Positions 1 to 5,547 of a DNA stretch of 7,412 bases are shown one piece after another. Every line of letters starts with the position of its first letter. The first letter of the stretch is position 1. The DNA is taken from assembly GCA_934615645.1 (NCBI GenBank), contig CAKTTR010000082.1, positions 1-7,412 of the forward strand, in the 5' to 3' direction. Both the position numbers and the translations under genes were made by a program. Source of the stretch: an uncultured Oscillospiraceae bacterium (lineage in GTDB: Bacteria > Bacillota > Clostridia > Oscillospirales > Oscillospiraceae). The notes under the pieces are model-generated. The model did not search any database, was not told the DNA's origin, and was given only the letters and a program-made list of their open reading frames with translations.

Positions 1-525
1 GCGCATGGCAAATTGCCCGACGCCCTCGACCAGGCTGCCCCGGGTATACCCACTGGCCAGCAGCCGCCGGGCCAGCGCCGCCGGTTCAAGCTGCATACCG
101 CAGCGCAGGGTGATGGCCGCCGCCTGCAGCTGGGCACGGGGGACCGTCCGCAGCACCGCCGCCTCTGCCGACATGACCTGCACCCGGGTGCGCCCCTGGG
201 CCAGGTCGTAGAGCTGTCGCAGCCGCTGCTGCTCCCACTGCCGGGAGACGACCGCCGCATCATAGAGCGTCAGGTCCCGGGTCGGCAGCGTTGCCACCGG
301 GCCGCCCAAAAACGCCTGCAGCTCTGCCGCCGTCCGGGCCGCCGCCATATCATCCTGACAGACGATAACAACGGGCCGGTCTAGCTGCCGGGCCAGCGCC
401 GCGATCAAATGCGACCGGTTGATCTGCGCCGCGCCGGTCACAGCCACCGTTTGATTCTTCCGGCAGCAATCCACCAGACTCTGATATTCCGGCAGCCCGT
501 TTAAAACTTCCAACAATAGATCCAC
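1..525 (-). CDS. mfd: Transcription-repair coupling factor Mfd, N-terminal part (cut by window edge)
   Basis: Mfd is the ATP-driven translocase that removes stalled RNA polymerase at DNA lesions and recruits UvrA; the N-terminal UvrB-like domain, the part seen here, makes the UvrA contact. Only the first 175 codons are present, and the frame runs open off the left edge. The start is a GTG at 525-523 reading VDLLLEVLNGLPEYQSLV, with an AGGGAGGT ribosome site at 533-540. Residues about 85-110 (TLPTRDLTLYDAAVVSRQWE) and the last visible residues VEGVGQFAMR match the Mfd pattern in which a tyrosine-containing acidic stretch is followed by a G-E/Q-[FY]-x-x-R element before domain 2. The RNA polymerase-interacting and helicase domains lie outside the window. 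The gene is last in the visible series GlmU-like, prs, pth, mfd, 83 bp after pth, with a strong hairpin in that gap. Identity rests on family resemblance plus synteny; the main uncertainty is whether the missing part is intact. Confidence 0.93.
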   Translation of the reverse strand, partial: MDLLLEVLNGLPEYQSLVDCCRKNQTVAVTGAAQINRSHLIAALARQLDRPVVIVCQDDMAAARTAAELQAFLGGPVATLPTRDLTLYDAAVVSRQWEQQRLRQLYDLAQGRTRVQVMSAEAAVLRTVPRAQLQAAAITLRCGMQLEPAALARRLLASGYTRGSLVEGVGQFAMR

Positions 526-559
526 CGCGCAGACCTCCCTTCCCGTTAACATAACAACG

Positions 560-585
560 CGGAAAGGGAGTCGGCTCCCTTTCCG
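560..585 (-). terminator. Hairpin between pth and mfd, possible attenuator or weak terminator
   Basis: A perfect 11-bp inverted repeat (560-570 pairing with 575-585) encloses a 4-base loop. In the minus-strand RNA it lies just after the pth stop and 20 bases upstream of the mfd ribosome site. The RNA after the stem is CGTTGTTATGTT, which is U-rich but not a clean U-tract, so full termination is doubtful. Partial attenuation, mRNA stabilisation or 3' end processing are all possible. In the plus-strand direction the stem is followed by TTCGTTCTTTT, slightly better for termination, but no plus-strand gene ends here. Confidence 0.5.
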
Positions 586-608
586 TTCGTTCTTTTGCGC
601 CGCAGCGC

Positions 609-1205
609 TTATTGTGTTTTCCCATTAAAAAGATTTGCCGCCGCCTGACAGCCATGCTGCATGATCTCCAGCGCAGCCTGCCCGGCCCAGGTGATGACCG
701 GCGCCAGCGCCTTCTCCTCCTGCGCGGAAAACGTTGAGAGGACCCAGTCGGCCAGGTCATAGTCCGGATGCGGCTTTTGCCCGACGCCCACCTTGACCCG
801 GGGGAATGCCTGGCTCTGCAGCTCCTGCACAATGGATTTGATGCCATTGTGCCCACCGGCGCTGCCCTCCGCCCGCACCCGCAGGCGGCCGACCGGCAGA
901 GAAATATCGTCAAACAAGACAATGATCCGCTCCGGCGGGATCTTATAATAATCCGCCAGCGGCCGCACGGCCTGCCCGGAGAGATTCATATACGTCATCG
1001 GCTTCACAAGCAGGACCCGACGATCTGCGATCGTCGCGAGGCCTGTCAGCGCCTTGTGCTTGAGGCGGTCCACCGTCACATGCTCGGCCGCCGCCAGCGT
1101 GTCGATGCAGCGAAAACCGACATTATGCCGGGTATGCGCATAGGTAGGCCCGGGATTTCCCAGGCCTACCAGCATATAATCTACGGAAGATTTTCGAAAC
1201 AGCAT
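609..1205 (-). CDS. pth: Peptidyl-tRNA hydrolase
   Basis: This enzyme hydrolyses the ester bond of peptidyl-tRNAs that drop off the ribosome, releasing the tRNA for reuse in the cytoplasm. The protein has 198 residues, close to the usual length for bacterial Pth. The family signature is intact: VGLGNPG with Asn17, TRHNVG with catalytic His27, MNLSG with Asn74, the acidic FDDI with Asp99, and GGHNGIK with Asn120; by spacing these correspond to E. coli Asn10, His20, Asn68, Asp93 and Asn114. I kept the ATG at 1205 rather than Met11, since clostridial homologues often carry a similar short lead and no ribosome site precedes Met11. The ATG sits one codon after the prs stop (TAA GGT ATG) in the same frame. 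The only Shine-Dalgarno-like bases (TAAGG) lie one base from the ATG, so translation probably depends on ribosomes finishing prs. Confidence 0.96.
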   Translation of the reverse strand: MLFRKSSVDYMLVGLGNPGPTYAHTRHNVGFRCIDTLAAAEHVTVDRLKHKALTGLATIADRRVLLVKPMTYMNLSGQAVRPLADYYKIPPERIIVLFDDISLPVGRLRVRAEGSAGGHNGIKSIVQELQSQAFPRVKVGVGQKPHPDYDLADWVLSTFSAQEEKALAPVITWAGQAALEIMQHGCQAAANLFNGKTQ

Positions 1206-1208
1206 ACC

Positions 1209-2171
1209 TTAGAACAGGCTGGAGATCGACGTCTCCTGATAGATCCGCGTGATCGCCTTCGCAAACAGCGGCGAAACATCCAGCTGGCGGATCTTCGGGC
1301 CTGCGCCGCCTGCGGGCAGCGGGATGGTGTTGAGCAGCATCAGCTCTTCGATGCAGCTATCCTGAATGCGCTGGATCGCCGGGCCAGAGAGGACGCCGTG
1401 GGAAGCGCAGGCGAAGACAGCCTTCGCGCCATTGTCCTGCAGGGCCGCTGCCGCGTTGCACAGGGAGCCGGCAGTATCGACCATATCGTCAAAGAGGATG
1501 CAGGTCTTGCCGCTGACATCGCCGATGATATTCATGACCTCGCAGAAATTGGCCTTCTGGCGGCGCTTATCGACAATGGCCAGGCCCATATGCAGCTTTG
1601 CCGCAAAGGCACGCGCCCGGGCGACAGAGCCGACGTCCGGCGAAACGACGACGAAGTCGTCATGGTTGTAGACCGCTTCGTCAAACTTATTGGCATAGTA
1701 CTTGACAAAGATCGGGTTGCCCAGCATGTTATCGACCGGGATATCAAAGAAGCCCTGGATCTGCGCTGCGTGCAGGTCCATCGTCAGGACGCGGTCAGCG
1801 CCAGCGGCGACGATCATGTTGGCGACCAGCTTTGCAGAGATCGGGTCGCGGCCCTTGGCTTTCCGATCCTGACGCGCATACCCGAAATAGGGGATCACCG
1901 CCGTGATCCGCCCGGCGGACGCCCGGCGGAATGCGTCGATCATAATCAGCAGTTCCATCAGATTGTCGTTGACCGGTGTGCAGGTGGACTGCACGACAAA
2001 GACATCGCAGCCGCGGACCGTTTCGTTCACAGAAACAGAAATTTCACCGTCAGAGAAAGACTTGACCTCGCTGTCGCCCAGGTTGATGCCCAATTCCGCG
2101 CAGACGCCCTCCGCAAATTTGCGGTTCGCGTTGCCGCAGAAAACCTTGATTTCCTTACCGTGTGCAATCAT
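1209..2171 (-). CDS. prs: Ribose-phosphate pyrophosphokinase (PRPP synthase)
   Basis: The enzyme transfers pyrophosphate from ATP to ribose 5-phosphate to make PRPP, the precursor of purines, pyrimidines, NAD, histidine and tryptophan. The 320-residue length fits class I bacterial enzymes. Visible motifs in order: FSDGE (39-43), GYARQDRK (97-104, ATP side), MDLHAAQIQGFFDIP (131-145, with His133), SPDVG (177-181, where Bacillus has SPDHG), DKRRQKAN (201-208, flexible loop) and FDDMVDTAGS (227-236, the PRPP-binding loop). The ATG start is supported by a GAGAGG ribosome site at 2179-2184, 7 bases upstream. It follows the GlmU-like gene after 67 bp and is coupled to pth downstream, the usual Firmicute order. 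An exact TATAAT at 2192-2197 could give it a private promoter. The Asp-Val-Gly variant at 179-181 is common in clostridial-type enzymes as far as I recall; nothing looks broken. Confidence 0.97.
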   Translation of the reverse strand: MIAHGKEIKVFCGNANRKFAEGVCAELGINLGDSEVKSFSDGEISVSVNETVRGCDVFVVQSTCTPVNDNLMELLIMIDAFRRASAGRITAVIPYFGYARQDRKAKGRDPISAKLVANMIVAAGADRVLTMDLHAAQIQGFFDIPVDNMLGNPIFVKYYANKFDEAVYNHDDFVVVSPDVGSVARARAFAAKLHMGLAIVDKRRQKANFCEVMNIIGDVSGKTCILFDDMVDTAGSLCNAAAALQDNGAKAVFACASHGVLSGPAIQRIQDSCIEELMLLNTIPLPAGGAGPKIRQLDVSPLFAKAITRIYQETSISSLF

Positions 2172-2191
2172 GATGTTACCTCTCTGTTCTC

Positions 2192-2197
2192 ATTATA
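2192..2197 (-). promoter_or_regulatory. prs: Candidate internal -10 box ahead of prs
   Basis: The minus strand carries an exact TATAAT here. A start about 7 bases downstream would fall near 2185, giving a leader of about 14 bases that still contains the ribosome site. The matching -35 region at 17-bp spacing is TTTTAA, only 3 of 6 to consensus, so this is a weak candidate that could arise by chance in an AT-rich gap. Confidence 0.3.
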
Positions 2198-2238
2198 TTC
2201 ATTTGCTTGCGAAATTAAAACCGGACAGGCCGGTCCTT

Positions 2239-3417
2239 TCACCGTTTGTTTTTGCCAGCCCAATCTTTTTTGTTGGTTTGGCGGGCCCGGCCAATGGCCA
2301 GAGCCTGGGACGGGACGTCCTCCGTCACCGTCGTCCCGGCGGCAATATAGGCGCCGCGGCCAATCTCTACCGGCGCGACCAGGCTTGCACCGCTGCCGAC
2401 AAAGGCATCGTCTTCAATTCTTGTCCGGTGGGTCGCGCGGCGGTCAAAATTCGCCGTCACCGACGCCGCACCGAATTGCACGCCGCGCCCGGCGTCCGTA
2501 TCACCGAGATAGGCCAGCTGCGCGACGCGACTGCCCTCGCCCAGATGGCTGCCCTTGAGCTCCGTGAAGCTCCCAGCCTGGGCCCGGTTTTCCAGCACAC
2601 TGTCCGCCCGGATGTAAGAGAATGGGCCGATCTTCGCGTCGCTGCCGATCGTCGAATCCAGGACCTGGGACGCATTGACCCGGGTCGCGTTGCCGATGAT
2701 CGCATTTTCCAAATAAGTATTGGGGCCAATGACACAGTCGTGCCCCACCGCACTCGCGCCGCGGATGATCGTCCCCGGCAGCAGGACCGTCCCCCCGCCG
2801 ATGCGGACACCGGGCTCGACATAGCAGTTGTCATAATCCCAGATCTCTACCCCCTGGTGGGCCAACTCATAGAGGTACGCCCGCTTCAGGATCGGCTGCC
2901 AATCGGCCAGCTCCTCCCGGTCTGAAACGGTAAACATACCGTCATGATCTGTATACGCCGCGCCATATTCCACCAGGAAATGGCTGAAGGAGAAATTCTC
3001 CCCGTCCAGCGCGTCCATAAAAACCTCGCGGCCAACGCGGCAGGCGCAGGCCCGGCGCGGCGCTTCGGCGTCGCCCTCCAGGACGCTGTCCGCATTGATG
3101 CGGATGCATGGCCCGGTCACGACCATAACTTCCTGCTCAAACTCCTCCGCCGTCGAGAGAAAAACATGCATCAGATCCGCCGCTTCCGCATCAGAGGCTA
3201 CCGTCAGCTCGGCCTCTGCCGGGAAGCAGTTTTTTGCCTCCGCCCGGTGGGCGTCCAGGCAAACAAGAAAATAGCGGCTTACGCCGCTGGCCAGCAGAGA
3301 TTGCACCAGCCAGGAGAGCATCGGCACGCCCATGATCCGCTGCAAAAACATCGGCCTTTCATAGCCCGTCTTTCCCGTATCATCCGGGACAAAAATCACT
3401 GCGGATCGCACTGCCAT
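2239..3417 (-). CDS. GlmU-like two-domain protein with both active sites altered
   Basis: GlmU makes UDP-GlcNAc through an N-terminal uridyltransferase domain and a C-terminal left-handed beta-helix acetyltransferase. This 392-residue protein has that layout (about 1-185 Rossmann-like, about 195-380 hexapeptide helix) and sits in the glmU position ahead of prs. Key residues differ when aligned to E. coli GlmU from memory. LAAG of the nucleotide loop is FVPD (9-12), Lys25 is Met23, the Mg-binding YGD is TGP (101-103), and Mg ligand Asn227 is about Ser165. In the helix domain the catalytic His363 is Gln300 and Asn377 is Gln314, without gaps. Retained are the UDP-GlcNAc contacts Arg270, Lys288 and Tyr303, and acetyl-CoA-side residues Ala317, Asn323, Ser342, Ala360 and Arg377. 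The ATG at 3417 has an AGGAAGG site six bases upstream; longer starts would run into tRNA genes. Normal GlmU activity looks unlikely; a sensor, scaffold or different transferase are alternatives. I left the symbol blank for this reason. Confidence 0.88.
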   Translation of the reverse strand: MAVRSAVIFVPDDTGKTGYERPMFLQRIMGVPMLSWLVQSLLASGVSRYFLVCLDAHRAEAKNCFPAEAELTVASDAEAADLMHVFLSTAEEFEQEVMVVTGPCIRINADSVLEGDAEAPRRACACRVGREVFMDALDGENFSFSHFLVEYGAAYTDHDGMFTVSDREELADWQPILKRAYLYELAHQGVEIWDYDNCYVEPGVRIGGGTVLLPGTIIRGASAVGHDCVIGPNTYLENAIIGNATRVNASQVLDSTIGSDAKIGPFSYIRADSVLENRAQAGSFTELKGSHLGEGSRVAQLAYLGDTDAGRGVQFGAASVTANFDRRATHRTRIEDDAFVGSGASLVAPVEIGRGAYIAAGTTVTEDVPSQALAIGRARQTNKKDWAGKNKR

Positions 3418-3433
3418 CGTCTGCCTTCCTCTC

Positions 3434-3457
3434 CCGCGCCGCCTGTGGCGGACGCGC
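3434..3457 (-). promoter_or_regulatory. GC-rich hairpin in the leader of the GlmU-like gene
   Basis: In the minus-strand leader CCGCC and GGCGG pair around an ACA loop, and the stem can extend by CGCG/CGCG past one bulged base, for about nine pairs. It ends a few bases before the AGGAAGG ribosome site (3424-3430). There is no U-tract, so it is not a terminator. It could influence ribosome access or message stability, or be incidental in GC-rich DNA. Confidence 0.35.
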
Positions 3458-3469
3458 TTTCTTATGTTA

Positions 3470-3498
3470 AGTATAGCAAAGTTTTTTGCTTTTGTATA
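3470..3498 (-). promoter_or_regulatory. Promoter of the GlmU-like / prs / pth / mfd series
   Basis: On the minus strand a TATACA -35 box (3493-3498, 4 of 6 to TTGACA) is followed after exactly 17 bp by a TATACT -10 box (3470-3475, 5 of 6). Transcription would begin near 3463, leaving a leader of about 46 bases before the ATG at 3417. It lies just after the tRNA terminator, so the series starts its own transcript. Confidence 0.7.
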
Positions 3499-3552
3499 CC
3501 GTTTCCGCCAAAATCCCCGAAAAATTTTCCCGGTTTTCGGCCCGCTTCGGGC

Positions 3553-3595
3553 AAAAAATAAAATTCCGAATGCCTTTGCATTCGGAATTTTATTT
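3553..3595 (-). terminator. Intrinsic terminator of the tRNA pair
   Basis: A perfect 18-bp inverted repeat (3556-3573 with 3578-3595) with a 4-base loop is followed on the minus strand by a run of T (TTTATTTTTT including the stem end). The stem starts at the very last base of the tRNA-Glu CCA end, so terminator and tRNA share a nucleotide. It separates the tRNA transcript from the GlmU-like series promoter about 55 bp further on. A small GCCCG/CGGGC hairpin (3540-3552) follows immediately. Confidence 0.9.
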
Positions 3596-3669
3596 GGTGA
3601 CCCGTACGGGACTCGAACCCATGTTACCGCCGTGAAAGGGCGGTGTCTTAACCACTTGACCAACGGGCC
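3595..3669 (-). tRNA. tRNA-Glu (anticodon TTC), CCA encoded
   Basis: The gene is 75 bases including an encoded CCA (3595-3597). The cloverleaf is complete: a 7-bp acceptor GGCCCGT/ACGGGTC with one G-U pair, a D arm starting GTC, anticodon stem CCGCC/GGCGG around loop CTTTCAC with TTC at 3634-3636, a 4-base variable region, and a T arm ATGGG/CCCGT with loop TTCGAGT. It begins directly after the CCA of tRNA-Met with no spacer, so 5' cleavage of this tRNA also exposes the 3' end of its neighbour. Confidence 0.97.
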
Positions 3670-3745
3670 TGGTAGCGGCAATCTGATTTGAACAGATGAC
3701 AGGCCGGGTATGAACCGGGTGCTCTACCAACTGAGCTATGCCGCC
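3670..3745 (-). tRNA. tRNA-Met (anticodon CAT), elongator type, CCA encoded
   Basis: The gene is 76 bases with CCA at 3670-3672 and anticodon CAT at 3710-3712. Acceptor GGCGGCA/TGCCGCT has a terminal G-U pair, as I recall for Bacillus elongator tRNA-Met. The D stem is GCTC/GAGC and the T stem ATCTG/CAGAT. The anticodon stem CCCGG/CCGGC has a C-C mismatch at the 27-43 position. Initiator features (three G-C pairs next to the anticodon loop and an unpaired position 1-72) are absent. A lysidine-modified tRNA-Ile2 also has a CAT anticodon, but the body fits elongator Met better. Confidence 0.93.
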
Positions 3746-3789
3746 ATATTTCTGCTGCAGTGCAACAAATGCGCGTCACAGCAAGGGTA

Positions 3790-3818
3790 ATTATAGCTGA
3801 ATGGTGCCAATCTGTCAA
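3790..3818 (-). promoter_or_regulatory. Consensus promoter of the tRNA-Met / tRNA-Glu transcript
   Basis: On the minus strand a perfect TTGACA (3813-3818), a 17-bp spacer and a perfect TATAAT (3790-3795) form a full-consensus sigma-A promoter. The start would be near 3783, giving a leader of about 37 bases before tRNA-Met. The region directly upstream (about 3819-3850) is strongly A/T rich with T and A runs, in the position of an UP element. This strength suits stable RNA genes. Confidence 0.92.
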
Positions 3819-3895
3819 GAGAAAAAATGAAATTTTCTATAAAAAAGTATGATTTCCGCTGCAGGCGGTTACAACTCCCCTGAGGAGGTGGCATT

Positions 3896-4306
3896 TTGAA
3901 GCTTTGGAGGGAGCTGGTGATCTTCTATCTGGGCGGGATGCTCTATATGGCGCTGGAGCTGGCCTGGCGGGGCTGGAGCCACGGCAGCATGTTTCTGCTG
4001 GGCGGCTGCTGCTTCTGGCTCATCGGCCATTTGGACGCCCGGCATCCCCATTGGCCCATCCTGCTGCAGATGCTCTGCGGCACCGGCATCATCGTCATGC
4101 TGGAGCTGGCAGGCGGGCTCGTGCTCAACCGCTGGCTCGGCCTGGGCATCTGGGATTACAGCCGACTGCCCTACGCCCTGCTGGGGCAGATCTGCCTGCC
4201 CTTTGCCCTGCTGTGGTTCCCGGTCAGCGGCGCGGCGATCTTTGCCGAGGACTGGCTGCGCCTGCGGCTCTTTGGCGAACGCCCCGCGCCTTACCGCTGG
4301 CTCTGA
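3896..4306 (+). CDS. Small four-helix membrane protein, CmpB-like putative ABC transporter family
   Basis: The 136-residue protein is very hydrophobic, with likely membrane segments near residues 8-24, 31-46, 55-77 and 95-117 and a charged tail (DWLRLRLFGERP). The stretch from Leu69 to Leu101 (LE, GG, N, then IWDYS and LLGQICLPF) resembles the family annotated as putative ABC-transporter type IV (CmpB-like) in Firmicutes; the true function of that family is unclear to me and no transporter partner genes lie beside it. The start is TTG at 3896, chosen because GAGGAGGTG (3882-3890) lies five bases upstream and no ATG is as well placed. It is divergent from the tRNA operon and convergent with the malic enzyme gene. 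A TATGAT at 3848-3853 is a possible -10 box but has no good -35. Being alone between opposing units, it is probably transcribed singly. Confidence 0.85.
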   Translation: MKLWRELVIFYLGGMLYMALELAWRGWSHGSMFLLGGCCFWLIGHLDARHPHWPILLQMLCGTGIIVMLELAGGLVLNRWLGLGIWDYSRLPYALLGQICLPFALLWFPVSGAAIFAEDWLRLRLFGERPAPYRWL

Positions 4307-4310
4307 GCAT

Positions 4311-4349
4311 ACAAAACCGTTGCGCCGCGAAGCCGCACAACGGTTTTGT
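4311..4349. terminator. Shared bidirectional terminator between convergent genes
   Basis: Twelve-base arms ACAAAACCGTTG (4311-4322) and its complement (4338-4349) flank a 15-base GC-rich loop that can pair further (TGCG/CGCA). The right arm ends in TTTTGT and is followed by GGTTTTGTTTATTC, giving U-rich RNA for the membrane-protein transcript. Read from the malic enzyme side, the 3' arm also ends in TTTTGTAT. It begins 4 bases after one stop codon and ends 22 bases from the other. Confidence 0.85.
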
Positions 4350-4371
4350 GGTTTTGTTTATTCTTGGCGCT

Positions 4372-5547
4372 TTACAGGCGCGCAACGCCGGTCCGTCGGG
4401 CGGCTTCTGCCACAGCTTTGGCCACAGCGGGGCCAACGCGGGGGTCAAAGGCCTGGGGGATGATATAATCTGCCGAGAGCTCCTCCGGCGAGATCAGCGC
4501 CGCCAATGCCCCGGCGGCAGCCATTTTCATCTCCTCGTTGATATCGCTGGCCCGGACGTCAAACGCACCCCGGAACACGCCGGGGAAGGCCAGAACGTTA
4601 TTGATCTGGTTCGGATAATCACTGCGCCCCGTGGAGACGACCTTCGCGCCCCCGGCCTTGGCCTCATCCGGGAAGATCTCCGGCGTCGGGTTGGCGCAGG
4701 CAAAGATGATGGGGTCCCGATTCATCGAGGCGACCATCTCCCGGGTGACCTGCCCTGGCGCAGAGACACCGATAAAGACATCCGCGCCCACCAGCTGCTC
4801 TGCCAGCGACCCGGCACGCTTTTGCAGATTCGTCTTCTGGGCCATCTCTTCCTTGATCCAGTTCATGCCCACCGGGCGGCCTGCATAGATCGCACCATTG
4901 CGGTCGCACATCGTGATATCCCGGAAGCCTGCAGACAGCAGCAGCCGCACGATAGAGACCGCTGCAGCCCCGGCGCCGGAGGTGACGATCCGCACCGCTT
5001 CCTTCCGCTTGCCGACGACCTTCAGCGCGTTGGTCAGCCCCGCCTGGGTGATGATCGCCGTGCCGTGCTGATCGTCGTGGAAGATCGGGATATCGCATTT
5101 TTCCTTGAGCTTTCGCTCGATCTCAAAGCATCGGGGCGCGGAGATATCCTCCAAATTGATGCCACCGAAGCTGCCGGAGATCAGATAGACCGCCTGGACA
5201 AATTCATCCACATCCTTCGTTTTCACGCAAAGGGGGAAGGCATCAACACCGCCGAAGGCTTTGAACAGCACGCATTTGCCCTCCATGACCGGCATCCCCG
5301 CTTCGGGGCCGATATCGCCGAGGCCCAGGACTGCCGAGCCATCGGTGATCACAGCGCACAGGTTGTGCCGCCGGGTCAGGTCGTAGGACTTAGAACGGTC
5401 CTTCTGGATCTCCAGGCACGGCTGGGCAACGCCGGGGGTATAGGCCAGAGAGAGGTCCTCCTTGCTCTGGACCGGCACCGTCGCCGTCACCTCGATCTTT
5501 CCCTTCCACTGCTCGTGCAGCCGCAGAGACTCCTTTGCATAATCCAT
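4372..5547 (-). CDS. NAD(P)-dependent malic enzyme (small form)
   Basis: Malic enzyme oxidatively decarboxylates malate to pyruvate and CO2 with reduction of NAD(P). The 391-residue protein is the short bacterial type without a phosphotransacetylase domain. Visible in order: AYTPGVA with catalytic Tyr36, VMEGK with catalytic Lys91, NLEDISAPRCFEIE (131-144) and FHDDQHGTA (156-164) carrying metal ligands Glu133, Asp134 and Asp158, the dinucleotide loop SGAGAAA (190-196), ACANPTPEI (283-291), and NVLAFPG (317-323). Asp215 at the end of the second Rossmann strand (MCDRNG) could favour NAD, but Arg216 next to it leaves NADP possible. The ATG start has GTGAGG eight bases upstream. It has its own promoter about 110 bp away and a leader near 98 bases, diverges from glpK and ends at a shared terminator. 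Role in the cell: supplying pyruvate and reducing power from malate. Confidence 0.95.
   Translation of the reverse strand: MDYAKESLRLHEQWKGKIEVTATVPVQSKEDLSLAYTPGVAQPCLEIQKDRSKSYDLTRRHNLCAVITDGSAVLGLGDIGPEAGMPVMEGKCVLFKAFGGVDAFPLCVKTKDVDEFVQAVYLISGSFGGINLEDISAPRCFEIERKLKEKCDIPIFHDDQHGTAIITQAGLTNALKVVGKRKEAVRIVTSGAGAAAVSIVRLLLSAGFRDITMCDRNGAIYAGRPVGMNWIKEEMAQKTNLQKRAGSLAEQLVGADVFIGVSAPGQVTREMVASMNRDPIIFACANPTPEIFPDEAKAGGAKVVSTGRSDYPNQINNVLAFPGVFRGAFDVRASDINEEMKMAAAGALAALISPEELSADYIIPQAFDPRVGPAVAKAVAEAARRTGVARL

Noticed and set aside
350..922. Minus-strand open frame of 190 codons overlapping pth and mfd
   Set aside because: It is out of frame with both genes, which are clearly supported, and crosses the intergenic hairpin.
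768..2558. Long plus-strand open frame (596 codons) opposite prs and the GlmU-like gene
   Set aside because: It is antisense to well-supported genes, has an arginine/aspartate-rich low-complexity composition typical of GC-rich shadow frames, no family resemblance and no ribosome site.
3418..3681. N-terminal extension of the GlmU-like frame upstream to 3681
   Set aside because: The extension would translate part of both tRNAs, their terminator and the promoter. The ATG at 3417 has a proper ribosome site and starts a normal first beta strand.
3464..3691. Plus-strand open frame across the tRNA genes
   Set aside because: It is antisense to the two tRNAs and reads through the terminator palindrome; such frames are common artefacts over tRNAs.
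3837..3853. Promoter for the membrane protein (TATGAT at 3848-3853)
   Set aside because: The -10 is plausible but no acceptable -35 occurs at 16-18 bp, and the AT-rich tract is better explained as the UP region of the divergent tRNA promoter; mentioned only in the gene entry.
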